Shown here: piece by piece, positions 16,827 to 25,994 of the stretch | How positions within the stretch are numbered: position 1 is the stretch's first letter | Layout: each line of letters starts with the position of its first letter | Origin: BOG-908 sp963692875 | Lineage (GTDB): Bacteria > Pseudomonadota > Alphaproteobacteria > Acetobacterales > Acetobacteraceae | DNA length: 64,000 bases | Reading direction: 5' to 3' | NCBI GenBank assembly: GCA_965198755.1 | Contig: OZ240673.1 | Location: 2,418,001 to 2,482,000 of the forward strand | Made by a program: the position numbers and the translations under genes | The notes under the pieces: model-generated | The model's database searches: none | What the model saw: only the letters and a program-made list of their open reading frames with translations | Told to the model about the DNA's origin: nothing

Positions 16827-17098
16827 GAGGGTGGCCGGCATCGGCGACCGACGCAGACAGCCGGCGGGATGCCGCACCGGGCGCTGCACGCGGGCCGCGG
16901 GCACCGGCCGGTCCCGCCCCAAGGCGGCCACCGCAGGAACAGCCGAGCGCATACCGCCAGCCCTACGAGCGAGCCGGAGGGGGTACGCACCCGTTGCTGA
17001 AAGCCGCGTCGGCCCTGTAGGAGCTTGGACTGGCCCAAATCCTGCTGTGTGCGGGCCACAGGTGCAAGTGCACGCCCGCCCGAACGGAGCTTTGAACC

Positions 17099-19108
17099 AT
17101 GCTCGGACACCGTCTTTGTGCCGCAACCATTGCCGGCGTGTTTGCCGCGGCGTGCGCCCCGGCGAAGGCAGGGACGGTCTTTGCGTCGCCGCCTCCCGCA
17201 GCACTGGGAACGCAGACCGGCCGCATGGCACCGGCGGCGACGATGCGGCTAGTCCTGGCGCTGAAGCTGGGCGATGCGGTCGGTGCGGACGCCCTGGCCC
17301 GCGCGGTGTCCGACCCGCGGAACCCCGCCTACGGCAAGTTCGTCACGCCGGCGCAGTTCGGCGCGCGGTTCGGCGCCCGCGCCGGCGACTACCTCGCGTT
17401 GCGCCAATGGGCGCTGGCCAACGGCCTGGCTGTGGGACCGGCCACGCACAGCCGCACCACGCTCAGTGTCGCGGGCCCTGTGGCCACCATCGAGAGGCTG
17501 TTCGCCACCCGTATCGCCACGTTCAGGACGCCGTCCGGCCAGGCGGGCTTTGCACCCGCCGTGCCGCCCAGCATGCCCGATGAGATCGCGCCGATGGTGA
17601 CCGGCGTGATCGGCCTGGCCAGCACGAAACACTTCGCACCGCTGTACCGGCTGCCGGCCGGGCCGCGTCCGCAAGGTGCCTCCGGCACCGGCGTCGATGC
17701 CGCCTACGCGCCAGCCGACTTCCGCACCGCCTACAACGTTCCGGTCCTGCAAGGCGCCAAGCCGGAAACCGCGGCCGTGTTCGAGCAGGGCGGCTTCACC
17801 CCGCGGGACCTGACGATGTTCGAGCGACGATACGGCCTGCCGAGGGTGCCGGTCACGGTGGAGGGCGTGGACGGCTACGACGGATCGGTCAACGACAACG
17901 GCGTCGAACTCGAAGCGGCCCTCGACCTGGAGACGTTGATCGGCATCAACCCGAACCTCGGACAGATCAACGTCTACGAGGATGGCAACGATCCGTTCTC
18001 GGTGGCATTGCTGGACAGCCTGACCATGATGGCTGAGGACGACACGGCGCAAACCATCAGCATCTCGTACGGCATCGACGAGGCCACCGCCGGGATCCCT
18101 GCCCTGCAGGCCGAGTACAACGTGTTGGTGCAACTCGCAGCCCAGGGCCAGGCGGTGTTCGTCAGCTCCGGCGACGAGGGAGCCTTCGGAGAAGAGGTGC
18201 AGAGCACGCTGGACGTGGAGGACCCCGCCTCCCAGCCCTATGCCACGGGCGTCGGCGGGACGACGCTGTTCACCTACAACAACGCGCAGTACAGCCTGGA
18301 GACCGCCTGGGGGTTGCTGGCCGAACAGGACGGCGCGTCCGGCGGCGGTGCCAGCAGCTTCTGGAACATCCCTGGCTACCAGATCGCCGAGCTGAACCCC
18401 GGCGTGTTCCAGTCGGTGGCTTTGCGTAACGGCGGGTCGGGCACGCTGCGCAACGTGCCGGACCTTGCGGCGGACGCAGCGCCAGTGACCGGCGCTTCGG
18501 TCTATTCGGGCATCAACGGCGGATGGCTGGAGATCGGCGGCACCAGCCTTTCGGCACCGTTATGGGCCGGGGCCTACAGCGTGCTGAACGCCGCGCGCAA
18601 GGGCACCGGCCTCCCGGCGATCGGGTTCTTCAATCCCCTGGTCTACAACGTCGCGCTGAATAAGCCGGGCACCATACTCGACGTTCTTTCCGGCACGAAC
18701 GGCTTTCCCGGCAGCGGCCTTCCGGACGGCTACAACGCGGCGTTCTCCTACGACGACGTGACCGGCTGGGGATCGATCCATGATGACGACTTCCTGATCA
18801 GCCTCTTCCAGCTTGGCGCCGGCATCGGCAGCCAACCGGCCCAGGCGGGTAGGATACGGGCCGTGCCGGCCGCCACCAGCGTCGAGGTGACCTGGAAGTC
18901 CGCACGGCAGGCCACGGGCTACCTCGTTACCGTGACGCTGCAGCAGCCATACAGCCCCGCCTACTTCGTCGCCGAAGCCGTCACCCAGGGCAACGAATTT
19001 CAGGTGGCAGGCCTGTCGCCGGACTCCAAGTATCTCGTGTTCGTCACCGCGGTCGGACCCGGCGGGAGCAACATCCCCTACGGGGTGCGGTTCACCACGA
19101 CCAAGTAG
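17099..19108 (+). CDS. Secreted S53 (sedolisin/kumamolisin-like) peptidase with C-terminal FN3-like domain
   Basis: Acid-acting serine-carboxyl protease, 669 residues. A signal peptide (VFAAACAPAKA) precedes a pro-kumamolisin activation domain (residues about 45-180; NPAYGKFVTPAQFGARFG). The catalytic domain has the Glu/Asp pair in GVELEAALDLE (E272, D276), the oxyanion Asp in VFVSSGDEG (D359), and the nucleophile in IGGTSLSAPLWAG (S483). A calcium-site region follows around ILDVLSGTNG and AFSYDDVTGWGS. Residues about 580-669 look like a fibronectin-III-type domain (TSVEVTWKSARQATGYLVTV). All catalytic residues are present. It lies opposite to, and inside, the pal-cpoB interval, bracketed by direct repeats E9 and E11, which suggests insertion. 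Confidence 0.93.
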   Translation: MLGHRLCAATIAGVFAAACAPAKAGTVFASPPPAALGTQTGRMAPAATMRLVLALKLGDAVGADALARAVSDPRNPAYGKFVTPAQFGARFGARAGDYLALRQWALANGLAVGPATHSRTTLSVAGPVATIERLFATRIATFRTPSGQAGFAPAVPPSMPDEIAPMVTGVIGLASTKHFAPLYRLPAGPRPQGASGTGVDAAYAPADFRTAYNVPVLQGAKPETAAVFEQGGFTPRDLTMFERRYGLPRVPVTVEGVDGYDGSVNDNGVELEAALDLETLIGINPNLGQINVYEDGNDPFSVALLDSLTMMAEDDTAQTISISYGIDEATAGIPALQAEYNVLVQLAAQGQAVFVSSGDEGAFGEEVQSTLDVEDPASQPYATGVGGTTLFTYNNAQYSLETAWGLLAEQDGASGGGASSFWNIPGYQIAELNPGVFQSVALRNGGSGTLRNVPDLAADAAPVTGASVYSGINGGWLEIGGTSLSAPLWAGAYSVLNAARKGTGLPAIGFFNPLVYNVALNKPGTILDVLSGTNGFPGSGLPDGYNAAFSYDDVTGWGSIHDDDFLISLFQLGAGIGSQPAQAGRIRAVPAATSVEVTWKSARQATGYLVTVTLQQPYSPAYFVAEAVTQGNEFQVAGLSPDSKYLVFVTAVGPGGSNIPYGVRFTTTK

Positions 19109-19180
19109 CGTGCGCGTGTCGCGACGTGTCCCGCACTACGCGCCTGATAACAACAGTCTCAGGTTTTGAGCAGCGATAGG

Positions 19181-19402
19181 CGAAGCAAGCGGTTCTTTTT
19201 TGAAAAAAAGAACCAAAAAACTTTGTTCCCTTGGGCGCGCGCTGGAGATAATTCCGCGACAGCCGGACCAAAAGTCTTTTGCTTCTTTTCTTCAGAAAAG
19301 AAGGCCTCGCTTTCCTTTCGGATCCAGAAGGATCCCATCCAGAGCCGTTGGTGTTTGAGAGCAAAAGTTGTTGGTTTTCTAAAAAGAACCGCATGCTTGC
19401 TC
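19181..19402. repeat. Intergenic repeat E11 (full length, subfamily ii) plus an extra arm fragment
   Basis: The core at 19181-19316 has F arm left, interior TTCCCTTGGGCGCGCGCTGG, CCGCGACAGCCGG, and an R arm with TTCTTCAGAAAAGAA. Its right flank (CGGATCCAGAAGGATCC ... GCCGTTGGTGTTTGAG) resembles that of E9, showing that the mobile unit is longer than the core. A further decayed F arm follows at 19360-19402. The remaining gap to pal (19403-19628) shows no gene. Confidence 0.9.
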
Positions 19403-19628
19403 GTCAGAGCCGCCGTCGAGGGTCATCACGCAAGGAGTTTCGACAGACTCAACGTGCACAACAAGGCCGAGCTTGTTGACACGCCTAGCCGGCTGAAGCG
19501 GCGCGAGACCGACGAGACGCATGAAGCACGCCCGTCAGTCTGGCGCGCGCTACGACCGTTTCGCGGCGTCCCGCCGGCAACGGGCGCGGTGGCCCGTTTG
19601 CCTGGCTGGAGCCTTTCCGGCCGGCGCC

Positions 19629-20132
19629 TTACGAGACGCCCGGCGTCTTCACCGAGGTGATCGCGTTGCGGTTCTGCGACCAGGCCTGCTCGTCGTCACC
19701 CAGCGCGGTGGGGCGGTCCTTGCCGTAGCTGATGGTGGTCAGGCGGCCCGAGGAGACGCCCTTGGCGACAAGGAAGTCCTTGGCGGCGTTGGCGCGGCGC
19801 TCGCCGAGCGCGATGTTGAACTCCTCGGTGCCGCGGTCGTCGCAGTTGCCGGCGACCTGGACGGTGACGTTGGGATACTTGGCGAGCCAGTCGGCCTGCT
19901 TGGACAGGGTGGTCTGGCCGGCGTCGGTCAGGGTGGACGAGTTCAGCTCGTAGAACACCCGGTCGCCGACGTTGGCCACCAGGTCTTCCTGCGTGCCGCC
20001 GGTGATGCCGCCGCCCGACTGGCTCGTCGACGAGCCGAGGCCGGCGGTGTTGCCGGTGGTGGCCGGCTTGTTGTCCGCGCAGGCGGCAAGCAGCGAAACC
20101 GCAGCGATGGCGGCGAAGTACTTGATTTTCAT
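19629..20132 (-). CDS. pal: Peptidoglycan-associated lipoprotein Pal
   Basis: Outer-membrane lipoprotein that binds peptidoglycan and TolB in the Tol-Pal envelope constriction system. The signal peptide MKIKYFAAIAAVSLLAACAD carries the lipobox LAAC, with lipidated Cys at about residue 18. A Gly/Ser/Thr-rich linker and an OmpA-like domain follow (DRVFYELNSSTLTDAGQTTL; VTVQVAGNCDDRGTEEFN; ALGERRANAAKDFLVAKGV). 167 residues is typical. Followed downstream by a 3.2-kb interruption before cpoB. Confidence 0.96.
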   Translation of the reverse strand: MKIKYFAAIAAVSLLAACADNKPATTGNTAGLGSSTSQSGGGITGGTQEDLVANVGDRVFYELNSSTLTDAGQTTLSKQADWLAKYPNVTVQVAGNCDDRGTEEFNIALGERRANAAKDFLVAKGVSSGRLTTISYGKDRPTALGDDEQAWSQNRNAITSVKTPGVS

Positions 20133-20265
20133 GTGAGGATTATCCTGTTCATCGGTGCGTCTATCGTCAACCACGCGAGTAACGAACGGACTCGCACATC
20201 GTTGCCGCGGTGTGGCGGAAATACCGTCACAGGGTCGGCACGGTCAAGGGAGCGAAACAAACGCA

Positions 20266-20415
20266 GCAAGCAAGCGGTTCTTTTTTGAAAAAAAGAACCA
20301 AAAAACTTTTGTCTCCCGTAGGTGCGCCGGGGCGAAACGCGTTGTTTCAGCCGTCCGCGACAGCCGGCGTAAAAGCTTTTTGCTTCTTTTTCTCGAAAAA
20401 GAAGCGCTTGCTTGC
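20266..20415. repeat. Intergenic repeat E12 (full length, subfamily i)
   Basis: F arm left, interior GCGCCGGGGCGAAACGCGTT, CCGCGACAGCCGG, R arm right ending GCGCTTGCTTGC. It fills the tolB-pal gap and touches the tolB stop (20416-20418). Confidence 0.93.
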
Positions 20416-21789
20416 TTAAGCGTTCAACGGCGACCAAGCCGGGTCGGACGCGTTCGTCGGCGTAGGCACCTGGCGTTCGTTAAACCCGGTGATGTCGATC
20501 GAGACCAGCCGCGAGGAGAACCCCGATCCGCTGCTGTCGCGCGCCTGGGTCTCGCGCCAAAACATGATGACCCGGCCGTTCGGCGCGAAGGTGGGGCCTT
20601 CCACGGCGAAGCTTTCCGAGAGGATGCGCTCGCCGGAGCCGTCGGGCGCCATCACGCCGATGGCGAACGTGCCGCCGTTGAGGCGGGTGAAGGCGATCAG
20701 GTCGCCGCGCGGCGACCACACCGGGGTTCCGTAGCGCCCGCGGCCGAAGCTGATGCGCCGCGCACCGCCGCCGCCCGCGCCCATGATGTAGAGCTGCTGG
20801 TCGCCGCCGCGGTCCGAGTTGAACACGATCTGGCTGCCGTCCGGCGAGTAGCAGGGGCTGGTGTCGATGCTGCCGGAGCTGGTGAGGCGCCGGGCGGCGT
20901 GGCTGCCGGTGTCCACCACGAAGATGTCCGAGCCGCCGCCGCGGGTGACGGAGAGGATGCAGGACGAGCCGTCGGGCGAGAAGCGTGGCGCGAAGCTCAT
21001 GCCGGCGAACTCGCCGAAAGTGGTCTGGCGGCCGGATTGCAGGTCGAACAGGTACACGCGCGGGCGGTCGTTGGCGTAGCTCATGAAGGCGATCTGGTCG
21101 CGGATCGGGTTGAAGCGCGGGGTGAGCACCAGCCAGGAGCCGTCCGTCAGGACGCGGTTGTTGGCGCTGTCCTGGTCCATGATGGCCAGGCGCTTGGTCT
21201 GGTGGCCGCGCCCGCCGGTGCCGGCAACATAGACGATGCGGGTGTCGAAGTAGCCCTTCTCGCCCACCAGGCGCTCGTAGACGACGTCGGCGATGATGTG
21301 GGCGATGCGGCGCCAGTTGGCGGCCGAGGTGGTGTAGGCGGTGCCCTGGATCTGGGTGCCCTGCAGCACGTCCCACAGGCGGAACTCCACGCGCAGGGGA
21401 TCCGTGCCGGTTACCTGGCCGGTGACCAGCGCGTGGGCGCCGGTGGACTTCCAGTTGGCGAAGTTGGGTGTGGGCCCGGCGTCGCCGCCGGGGATGAAGC
21501 CGGCAGCATCGAGCGGGCGGAACAAGCCGCAGCGGCCGAGGTCGGCGGTGATGACGCCGCCGATGTCCGACGCCCCGCCGCCGGACAGGCCGGTGATGGC
21601 GATGGGGATGGGATTCCGCTGGGCGCCGGAGACGTCGATGATCGGCTCGCCGCCGGCCTGCGGACGGGCGCCGCCCGGAGAGGCGAGCGGGGTCTGCGCC
21701 AGGACGGGAGACGCCGCGAGCAGGCCGGCGCCACCCGCGAGGAAGCCGCGGCGCAGCAGGCGCGCGCCGGCCTTGATGTCAGTGATCAT
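20416..21789 (-). CDS. tolB: Tol-Pal system translocation protein TolB
   Basis: Periplasmic beta-propeller protein linking Pal and TolA. It starts MITDIKAGARLLRRGFLAGG with a twin-Arg-like signal ending LAASPVLAQ. An N-terminal domain (residues about 50-170) is followed by repeated WD40-like blades: LVLTPRFNPIRDQIAFMSY, GMSFAPRFSPDGSSCILSV, SPCYSPDGSQIVFNSDRGG, GTPVWSPRGDLIAFTRLNG. 457 residues is the usual length. The ATG at 21789 is supported by the signal peptide; the longer frame reads repeat E13. Confidence 0.96.
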   Translation of the reverse strand: MITDIKAGARLLRRGFLAGGAGLLAASPVLAQTPLASPGGARPQAGGEPIIDVSGAQRNPIPIAITGLSGGGASDIGGVITADLGRCGLFRPLDAAGFIPGGDAGPTPNFANWKSTGAHALVTGQVTGTDPLRVEFRLWDVLQGTQIQGTAYTTSAANWRRIAHIIADVVYERLVGEKGYFDTRIVYVAGTGGRGHQTKRLAIMDQDSANNRVLTDGSWLVLTPRFNPIRDQIAFMSYANDRPRVYLFDLQSGRQTTFGEFAGMSFAPRFSPDGSSCILSVTRGGGSDIFVVDTGSHAARRLTSSGSIDTSPCYSPDGSQIVFNSDRGGDQQLYIMGAGGGGARRISFGRGRYGTPVWSPRGDLIAFTRLNGGTFAIGVMAPDGSGERILSESFAVEGPTFAPNGRVIMFWRETQARDSSGSGFSSRLVSIDITGFNERQVPTPTNASDPAWSPLNA

Positions 21790-21836
21790 CGGGTGGTCTC
21801 CGTAGTCTGGGTCATCGCGGCGGGGGCGCCGGCAGG

Positions 21837-21987
21837 AAGGCAAGCGGTTCTTTTTTGAAAAAAAGAACCAAAAAACTTTTGTTCTCTTTGGGTGCGTCGG
21901 GTTGAAACGTGTCGTTTCAGCTTCCCGCGACAGCCGGACCAAAAGCTTTTTGCTTCTTTTTCTCGAAAAAGAAGCGCTTGCCTTTCT
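21837..21987. repeat. Intergenic repeat E13 (full length, subfamily i)
   Basis: F arm left, interior GTTGAAACGTGTCGTTTCAG, CGCGACAGCCGG, R arm right ending GCGCTTGCC. Located between tolA and tolB, 7 nt from the tolA stop. Confidence 0.93.
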
Positions 21988-21994
21988 TGCTGCG

Positions 21995-23065
21995 TCACGG
22001 CCGAAAGCCGAATTTCAAGGTGTTGCTAGGCTGGTTCAGCAGGTTGGCCGGCACCGGCAAATGCGCGCATTGCGGGCTGAGCACGGCGCGGACGGCGCGC
22101 TCGGCTAAGGCGCGGAACTGCGGGCTGGCGTTGGCGCGCGCCTGGTAGGCTGGCGTCAGCTCGGCCAGGCGAGCCTCGCCGGTCTGGTCAACGGTTACGG
22201 TCATCTCGACATAAAAGCTTGCGTAGTCTTTCGCCGCGGTGTCCTCCGAGTAACAACGCCGTACTGAATCGCCGATCGTCTTGCGCTGGCCCTCGGTGAG
22301 GCTGCCGGTGAGGCCGCCGTGCAGCTGGCCGCCGGCGTCGTGGGCGCCGCCGCGCTGCGGGTTGTAGCGGTGGGTCGGCGGCGCGGTCTGCTTCTGGTCG
22401 GCCAGCAGCTTGTCGAGCGTGTTGAGCAGGCTGTGGGTGTCGGGCGTCGCCTGTTTGGCCTCGTTGGGCTGGTGGCGGACGGAGTCCAGCGGCTTGGTCT
22501 TCTGCGGGTCGAGCACCTTCTGCTTCAGCGGGGTCTGCACCTGGACGGGCTTGGGCGGCGGCTCGGCGGCGGCCACCTTCATCGGCGGCGGCGGTTTCAG
22601 CGCGATGGCATCCGGCGTGGGCGGGGACGGTATCAGCTTTTCCGTGCTGAGGGTGGTGGTCACCACCTGCTGCGGCGTGGGCGGCGGCGGAGGCGGCGGG
22701 GGTGGCGGCGGCGCGGTCTCGATCGGCTGCTTGGTGGGGGCCTCCAGCGCCGGGTTGTCGGTGGCCGGGGTGTCGGATTCGGCGGGGGCGGCGACGTGGC
22801 CCTGGTTCTGCGATTTCTGCGCGGCGGCGGCGGTGCCGTCGAACTCCATTTCCATCGCGTCGTCGGGCGGCGGCGCGGGCGGCGGCGGCGTCGGGATTAC
22901 CACGATCAGCGCCAGGAGGGCCGCGACGTGCAGCACGCCGGAGATGATGGCGGCACGGCGCATCGGGCTGGCGGCGCGGCGGGGGCGGCCGGGGGGCAGG
23001 CGCGGCGCCGGGCTGCGCCGCGAGGGTGCCGCTCGCATCGACGAAGGGGCCGGCACCGACACCAT
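21995..23065 (-). CDS. tolA: Cell envelope protein TolA
   Basis: Inner-membrane protein that spans the periplasm to contact Pal/TolB and uses TolQR energy. The single TM segment is AAIISGVLHVAALLALIVVI (about residues 37-57). It is followed by a long Pro/Ala/Lys-rich domain with a run of Pro residues and a C-terminal TonB-like domain (RKTIGDSVRRCYSEDTAAKD; VTVDQTGEARLAELTPAY). 356 residues. The ATG at 23065 lies 2 nt after the tolR stop; an ATG 27 nt further in is possible. Confidence 0.92.
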   Translation of the reverse strand: MVSVPAPSSMRAAPSRRSPAPRLPPGRPRRAASPMRRAAIISGVLHVAALLALIVVIPTPPPPAPPPDDAMEMEFDGTAAAAQKSQNQGHVAAPAESDTPATDNPALEAPTKQPIETAPPPPPPPPPPPTPQQVVTTTLSTEKLIPSPPTPDAIALKPPPPMKVAAAEPPPKPVQVQTPLKQKVLDPQKTKPLDSVRHQPNEAKQATPDTHSLLNTLDKLLADQKQTAPPTHRYNPQRGGAHDAGGQLHGGLTGSLTEGQRKTIGDSVRRCYSEDTAAKDYASFYVEMTVTVDQTGEARLAELTPAYQARANASPQFRALAERAVRAVLSPQCAHLPVPANLLNQPSNTLKFGFRP

Positions 23066-23067
23066 CG

Positions 23068-23499
23068 CTACTGCTGGGTCTGTTCGGCCAGCAGCGCCAC
23101 CTTGGTGAAACCGCCCTGGGAGATGGTGGACATCACCTGCACCACCTGGCCGTAGGGGATGGACTTGTCGCCGCGGACGAAGATGCGGCGGGTCATGTCG
23201 TTCTGCGCGGCGGCGGAAAGCTTGGCGACCAGGTCGGGCAGCTCGGCGTCCTCGTCGCCGAGGTGGACGTGACCGTCGGCGCTGATGGTGACGGTGATGG
23301 GGGTGGCGTCCTGGTTGAGCTGCTGGGCGTTGGCCTTGGGCAGGTCGACGTTGATGCCGGAGGTGAGCAGCGGCGCGGTGACCATGAAGACGATCAGCAG
23401 CACGAGCATGACGTCGACCAGCGGGGTGACGTTGATCTCCGACATGGTGCGATAACGGCCACGACCGTTCCGCCCGCCGCCTAACAAGCCGCCGGCCAT
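23068..23499 (-). CDS. tolR: Tol-Pal system protein TolR
   Basis: ExbD/TolR-type stator protein. 143 residues: a short cytoplasmic N terminus, one TM helix (PLVDVMLVLLIVFMVTAPLL) containing the proton-relay Asp, and a periplasmic domain (INVDLPKANAQQLNQDATPI; RRIFVRGDKSIPYGQVVQVM). The start is the ATG at 23499 of MAGGLLGGGRNG. Repeat E14 splits the usually tight tolQ-tolR junction. Confidence 0.96.
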   Translation of the reverse strand: MAGGLLGGGRNGRGRYRTMSEINVTPLVDVMLVLLIVFMVTAPLLTSGINVDLPKANAQQLNQDATPITVTISADGHVHLGDEDAELPDLVAKLSAAAQNDMTRRIFVRGDKSIPYGQVVQVMSTISQGGFTKVALLAEQTQQ

Positions 23500-23525
23500 T
23501 AGACGGACTCCTGCGAGCTGGAGGC

Positions 23526-23684
23526 GAAGGCAAGGCAAGCGGTTCTTTTTTGAAAAAAAGAACCAAAAAACTTTTGTCTCTCGTAGGTGCGCCGGGGTGA
23601 AACGCGTCGTTTCAGCTGTCCGCGACAGCCGTCGTAAAAGCTTTTTGCTTCTTTTTCTCGAAAAAGAAGGCCTTCTCTTGCTCC
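23526..23684. repeat. Intergenic repeat E14 (full length, subfamily i)
   Basis: F arm left, interior GGGGTGAAACGCGTCGTTTC, CCGCGACAGCC, R arm right ending AAGGCCTTCTC. It sits in the tolQ-tolR gap, which in most bacteria is only a few nucleotides, so this is a clear intra-operon insertion. Confidence 0.93.
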
Positions 23685-23770
23685 TTGCTGCTCTGTCGCG
23701 CTGGTTGGAGAAAGCCGACCTGTCGCGGGCACCGCTAAGAATGACCGACTTGAACCGGCGAGCGCGTTCA

Positions 23771-24490
23771 TCAAGCGCGTTCCTCGCTCTGGCGGCTGAG
23801 GATGGCGCCGAACTCGACGCCGAAGCCTTCCAGGCGGGAAGCAAAACGGGACAGCGCGGTGCTGATCTGGTTGTAGGCGAGCACCGCCGGGATGGCGGCG
23901 ACCAAGCCGATGGCGGTGGCGAACAGCGCCTCGGCGATGCCGGGGGCGACTACCGAGAGGTTGGTGTTGTGCATGGCCGCGATGGCCGAGAAGCTGTGCA
24001 TGATGCCCCAGACGGTGCCGAACAGGCCGACGAAGGGACCAATGGAGCCGACCGAGGCGAGGAACACCATCCAGCGTTCCAGCCGCTCCATCTCGCGGGT
24101 GACGGTGACGTTCATCGCGCGGTCGATGCGGTCGCGCACGCTGCCGCGGGCCATGTCGGCGCCGGCGACGCGGCTGCTGCGGCGCCACTCGCCCATGGCG
24201 GCGCCGAACACGGCGGCCATCGGGTGGACGGGGCGGACGCCTTCCTGCTCGTAGAGGTCTTCGAGGCTGCCGCCGGACCAGAAGCGGTCCTCGAAGGCCG
24301 ACGCCAGGCGGTTGATGCGGCGGAGTGCGGTTATTTTTTCGAAGACGATGGCCCAGACCCAGATGCTGGCGAACAGCAGCAGCAGCATCACCAGCTTGAC
24401 CACGATGTCGGCTTGCAGGAACAGCGTGAGCAGCGAGAGGTCTGCTCCGCTGGGGGCTGCCAGGTTTGCGGCGTCGACCGTGGTGGGCAA
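23771..24490 (-). CDS. tolQ: Tol-Pal system protein TolQ
   Basis: ExbB/MotA-type proton-channel subunit working with TolR. 239 residues with three TM helices: VVKLVMLLLLFASIWVWAIV near residues 29-50, MVFLASVGSIGPFVGLFGTV near 138-160, and GIAEALFATAIGLVAAIPAV near 178-200. GLFGTVWGIM and the conserved TAIGL are present. It is 14 nt downstream of ybgC. Confidence 0.97.
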   Translation of the reverse strand: MPTTVDAANLAAPSGADLSLLTLFLQADIVVKLVMLLLLFASIWVWAIVFEKITALRRINRLASAFEDRFWSGGSLEDLYEQEGVRPVHPMAAVFGAAMGEWRRSSRVAGADMARGSVRDRIDRAMNVTVTREMERLERWMVFLASVGSIGPFVGLFGTVWGIMHSFSAIAAMHNTNLSVVAPGIAEALFATAIGLVAAIPAVLAYNQISTALSRFASRLEGFGVEFGAILSRQSEERA

Positions 24491-24504
24491 TGGGGTCTCC
24501 TTCG

Positions 24505-24903
24505 TCAGAACGCCTGGTCCCGCCAGGGCGGCGGGATGCGGGCGGGTCGGCCGGTGGTGGCGTTCACGCAGGCGAGAAGCACCGTAAGGTTGGCCAGGAC
24601 CGCGCCCTCGGCGCTGCTGAAAACCTGTGCCAGCGTGATGGTTGCAGCGCGCTGCGCCAGGGTTCGGGTCGTGATTGCCAGCAGATCATCCAGCCGCGCC
24701 GGGCGCAGATACTCCACTTCGATGCGGCGCACCATGAAATGACAGTCATGTTCGGCGAGGAGGCGGCTGTGCGGTGTTTCGGCCTCACGCAGCGCCTCGG
24801 TGCGGGCGCGCTCGGCGATGGCGAGGTAGGTGGCGTGGTAGACGACGCCGCCTGCGTCGGTGTCGGCGTAGTAGATCCGGGTGGTGTAGGTGTGGGTCAG
24901 CAC
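24505..24903 (-). CDS. ybgC: Tol-Pal-associated acyl-CoA thioesterase YbgC
   Basis: Hotdog-fold thioesterase of the 4-hydroxybenzoyl-CoA type. The catalytic region YYADTDAGGVVYHATYLAIA contains the conserved Asp. VEYLRPARLDDLLAITTRTL follows. 132 residues is normal. It is the first gene of the tol-pal operon on the minus strand. In relatives ruvB is often next upstream; here plus-strand genes and E15 intervene. Confidence 0.94.
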   Translation of the reverse strand: MLTHTYTTRIYYADTDAGGVVYHATYLAIAERARTEALREAETPHSRLLAEHDCHFMVRRIEVEYLRPARLDDLLAITTRTLAQRAATITLAQVFSSAEGAVLANLTVLLACVNATTGRPARIPPPWRDQAF

Positions 24904-25071
24904 GGCACGAGGTTCGCGGTGGTTGCCGGACCTGGCAAGGCGGTGGTTCGAGGCGCGTCGTGGGGGCCGGAGCGTCGGCCGCCGGTGCGTGCTCGCGAAC
25001 GCAGGCAGGCCGCCCCGAGCAAGCAGCCTGTCCGACAGACTGTTTCCGCCTCGCCTGCCCCTGCGGGGTGG

Positions 25072-25136
25072 TCCGCGACAGCCCGAGCGGAAACTTTTTG
25101 CTTCTTTTTCTCGAAAAAGAAGGCCTTGCTTGCTTT
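25072..25136. repeat. Intergenic repeat E15 (right half)
   Basis: TCCGCGACAGCCCG, AAACTTTTTGC and an R-arm hairpin ending GGCCTTGCTTGC. The left half is missing. The rest of the 24904-25336 gap shows no gene. Confidence 0.8.
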
Positions 25137-25336
25137 CTGCCAGGCCTTGGCCAGCACCGGGGCACTGGACGGACAGTCACTGGACACAGCGCCCTTTACG
25201 GTCCCGGACCGTACGGCACAGGCGGAGGTCCTCTCGGGCCGCCGCATCGGCACCACCCGAGGTGCTGACACACCCTGGCGGTTCGGTCTCGCCGGATCGC
25301 GCTTGCTCAATCGGCCCATGCTGGGATGATCATGCA

Positions 25337-25972
25337 GTGACAATTGTCTGGTTCATCGTCGCGGTCGGTTTTGATGTCGCTGCCTGGTCGGCGCTTCGGC
25401 TGGTATCCGCCCTTGCCGAGAACCCCGGGAGCGCGTCCGCCCTGGCCTTGTGCTGGGTCCATGTCTTCATCCTGCCACCCCTGCTGGCCCGCCCTTGGCG
25501 CGGTTTGCTCCGACTGATCTTGACAGCCACCCTCGGCGTTGCCGCGGCGGCGATCGCCCTGGCCGCCGGCTTTCTTTCAGGGCTCCAGGTCGGCACCATG
25601 GCGCTCCTGATCGGGTTCGCATTCTACGATCCATACACTGGCGCCTACCACGAGCCACCCGGACCTCTGCTGCAAACCCTGCAGGACGTACTAAGTGACG
25701 TCATTCTGTGGAGCGGCTTTGCCGCTGGATCGGCTGTCGCCCTGAGTGCGGCCGTGGGTCTTGCAGGCATCCAACCTGGTTCGCCCCGACCACGCTTGTC
25801 ATGGTGGCTGGTCACATCCGGTGCCTGGGCCTCGATCGTGTTCCTGCCGGACTGGCTGATCCGGTCGCTTCAAACCCCCTGGCGCGAGCCTATCCTGCTG
25901 GCGATAGCGGGAGCACCGAGTATTCTAGTCCTGCTTGGCAGACATGGGATTGTCTCCGCAAAGCCTGGTTAA
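25337..25972 (+). CDS. Hypothetical multi-pass membrane protein
   Basis: Not recognised. 211 residues from a GTG at 25337, with about five hydrophobic segments: TIVWFIVAVGFDVAAWSALR; ALALCWVHVFILPPLLA; LLRLILTATLGVAAAAIALA; DVILWSGFAAGSAVALSAAV; and LLAIAGAPSILVLLG at the C terminus. No signature motif is visible. It is on the strand opposite to ruvB and the tol genes and is followed by the DUF4189-like frame 22 nt later. Confidence 0.5.
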   Translation: MTIVWFIVAVGFDVAAWSALRLVSALAENPGSASALALCWVHVFILPPLLARPWRGLLRLILTATLGVAAAAIALAAGFLSGLQVGTMALLIGFAFYDPYTGAYHEPPGPLLQTLQDVLSDVILWSGFAAGSAVALSAAVGLAGIQPGSPRPRLSWWLVTSGAWASIVFLPDWLIRSLQTPWREPILLAIAGAPSILVLLGRHGIVSAKPG

Positions 25973-25994
25973 ACGGACGACAAAGGAGGCCGAA

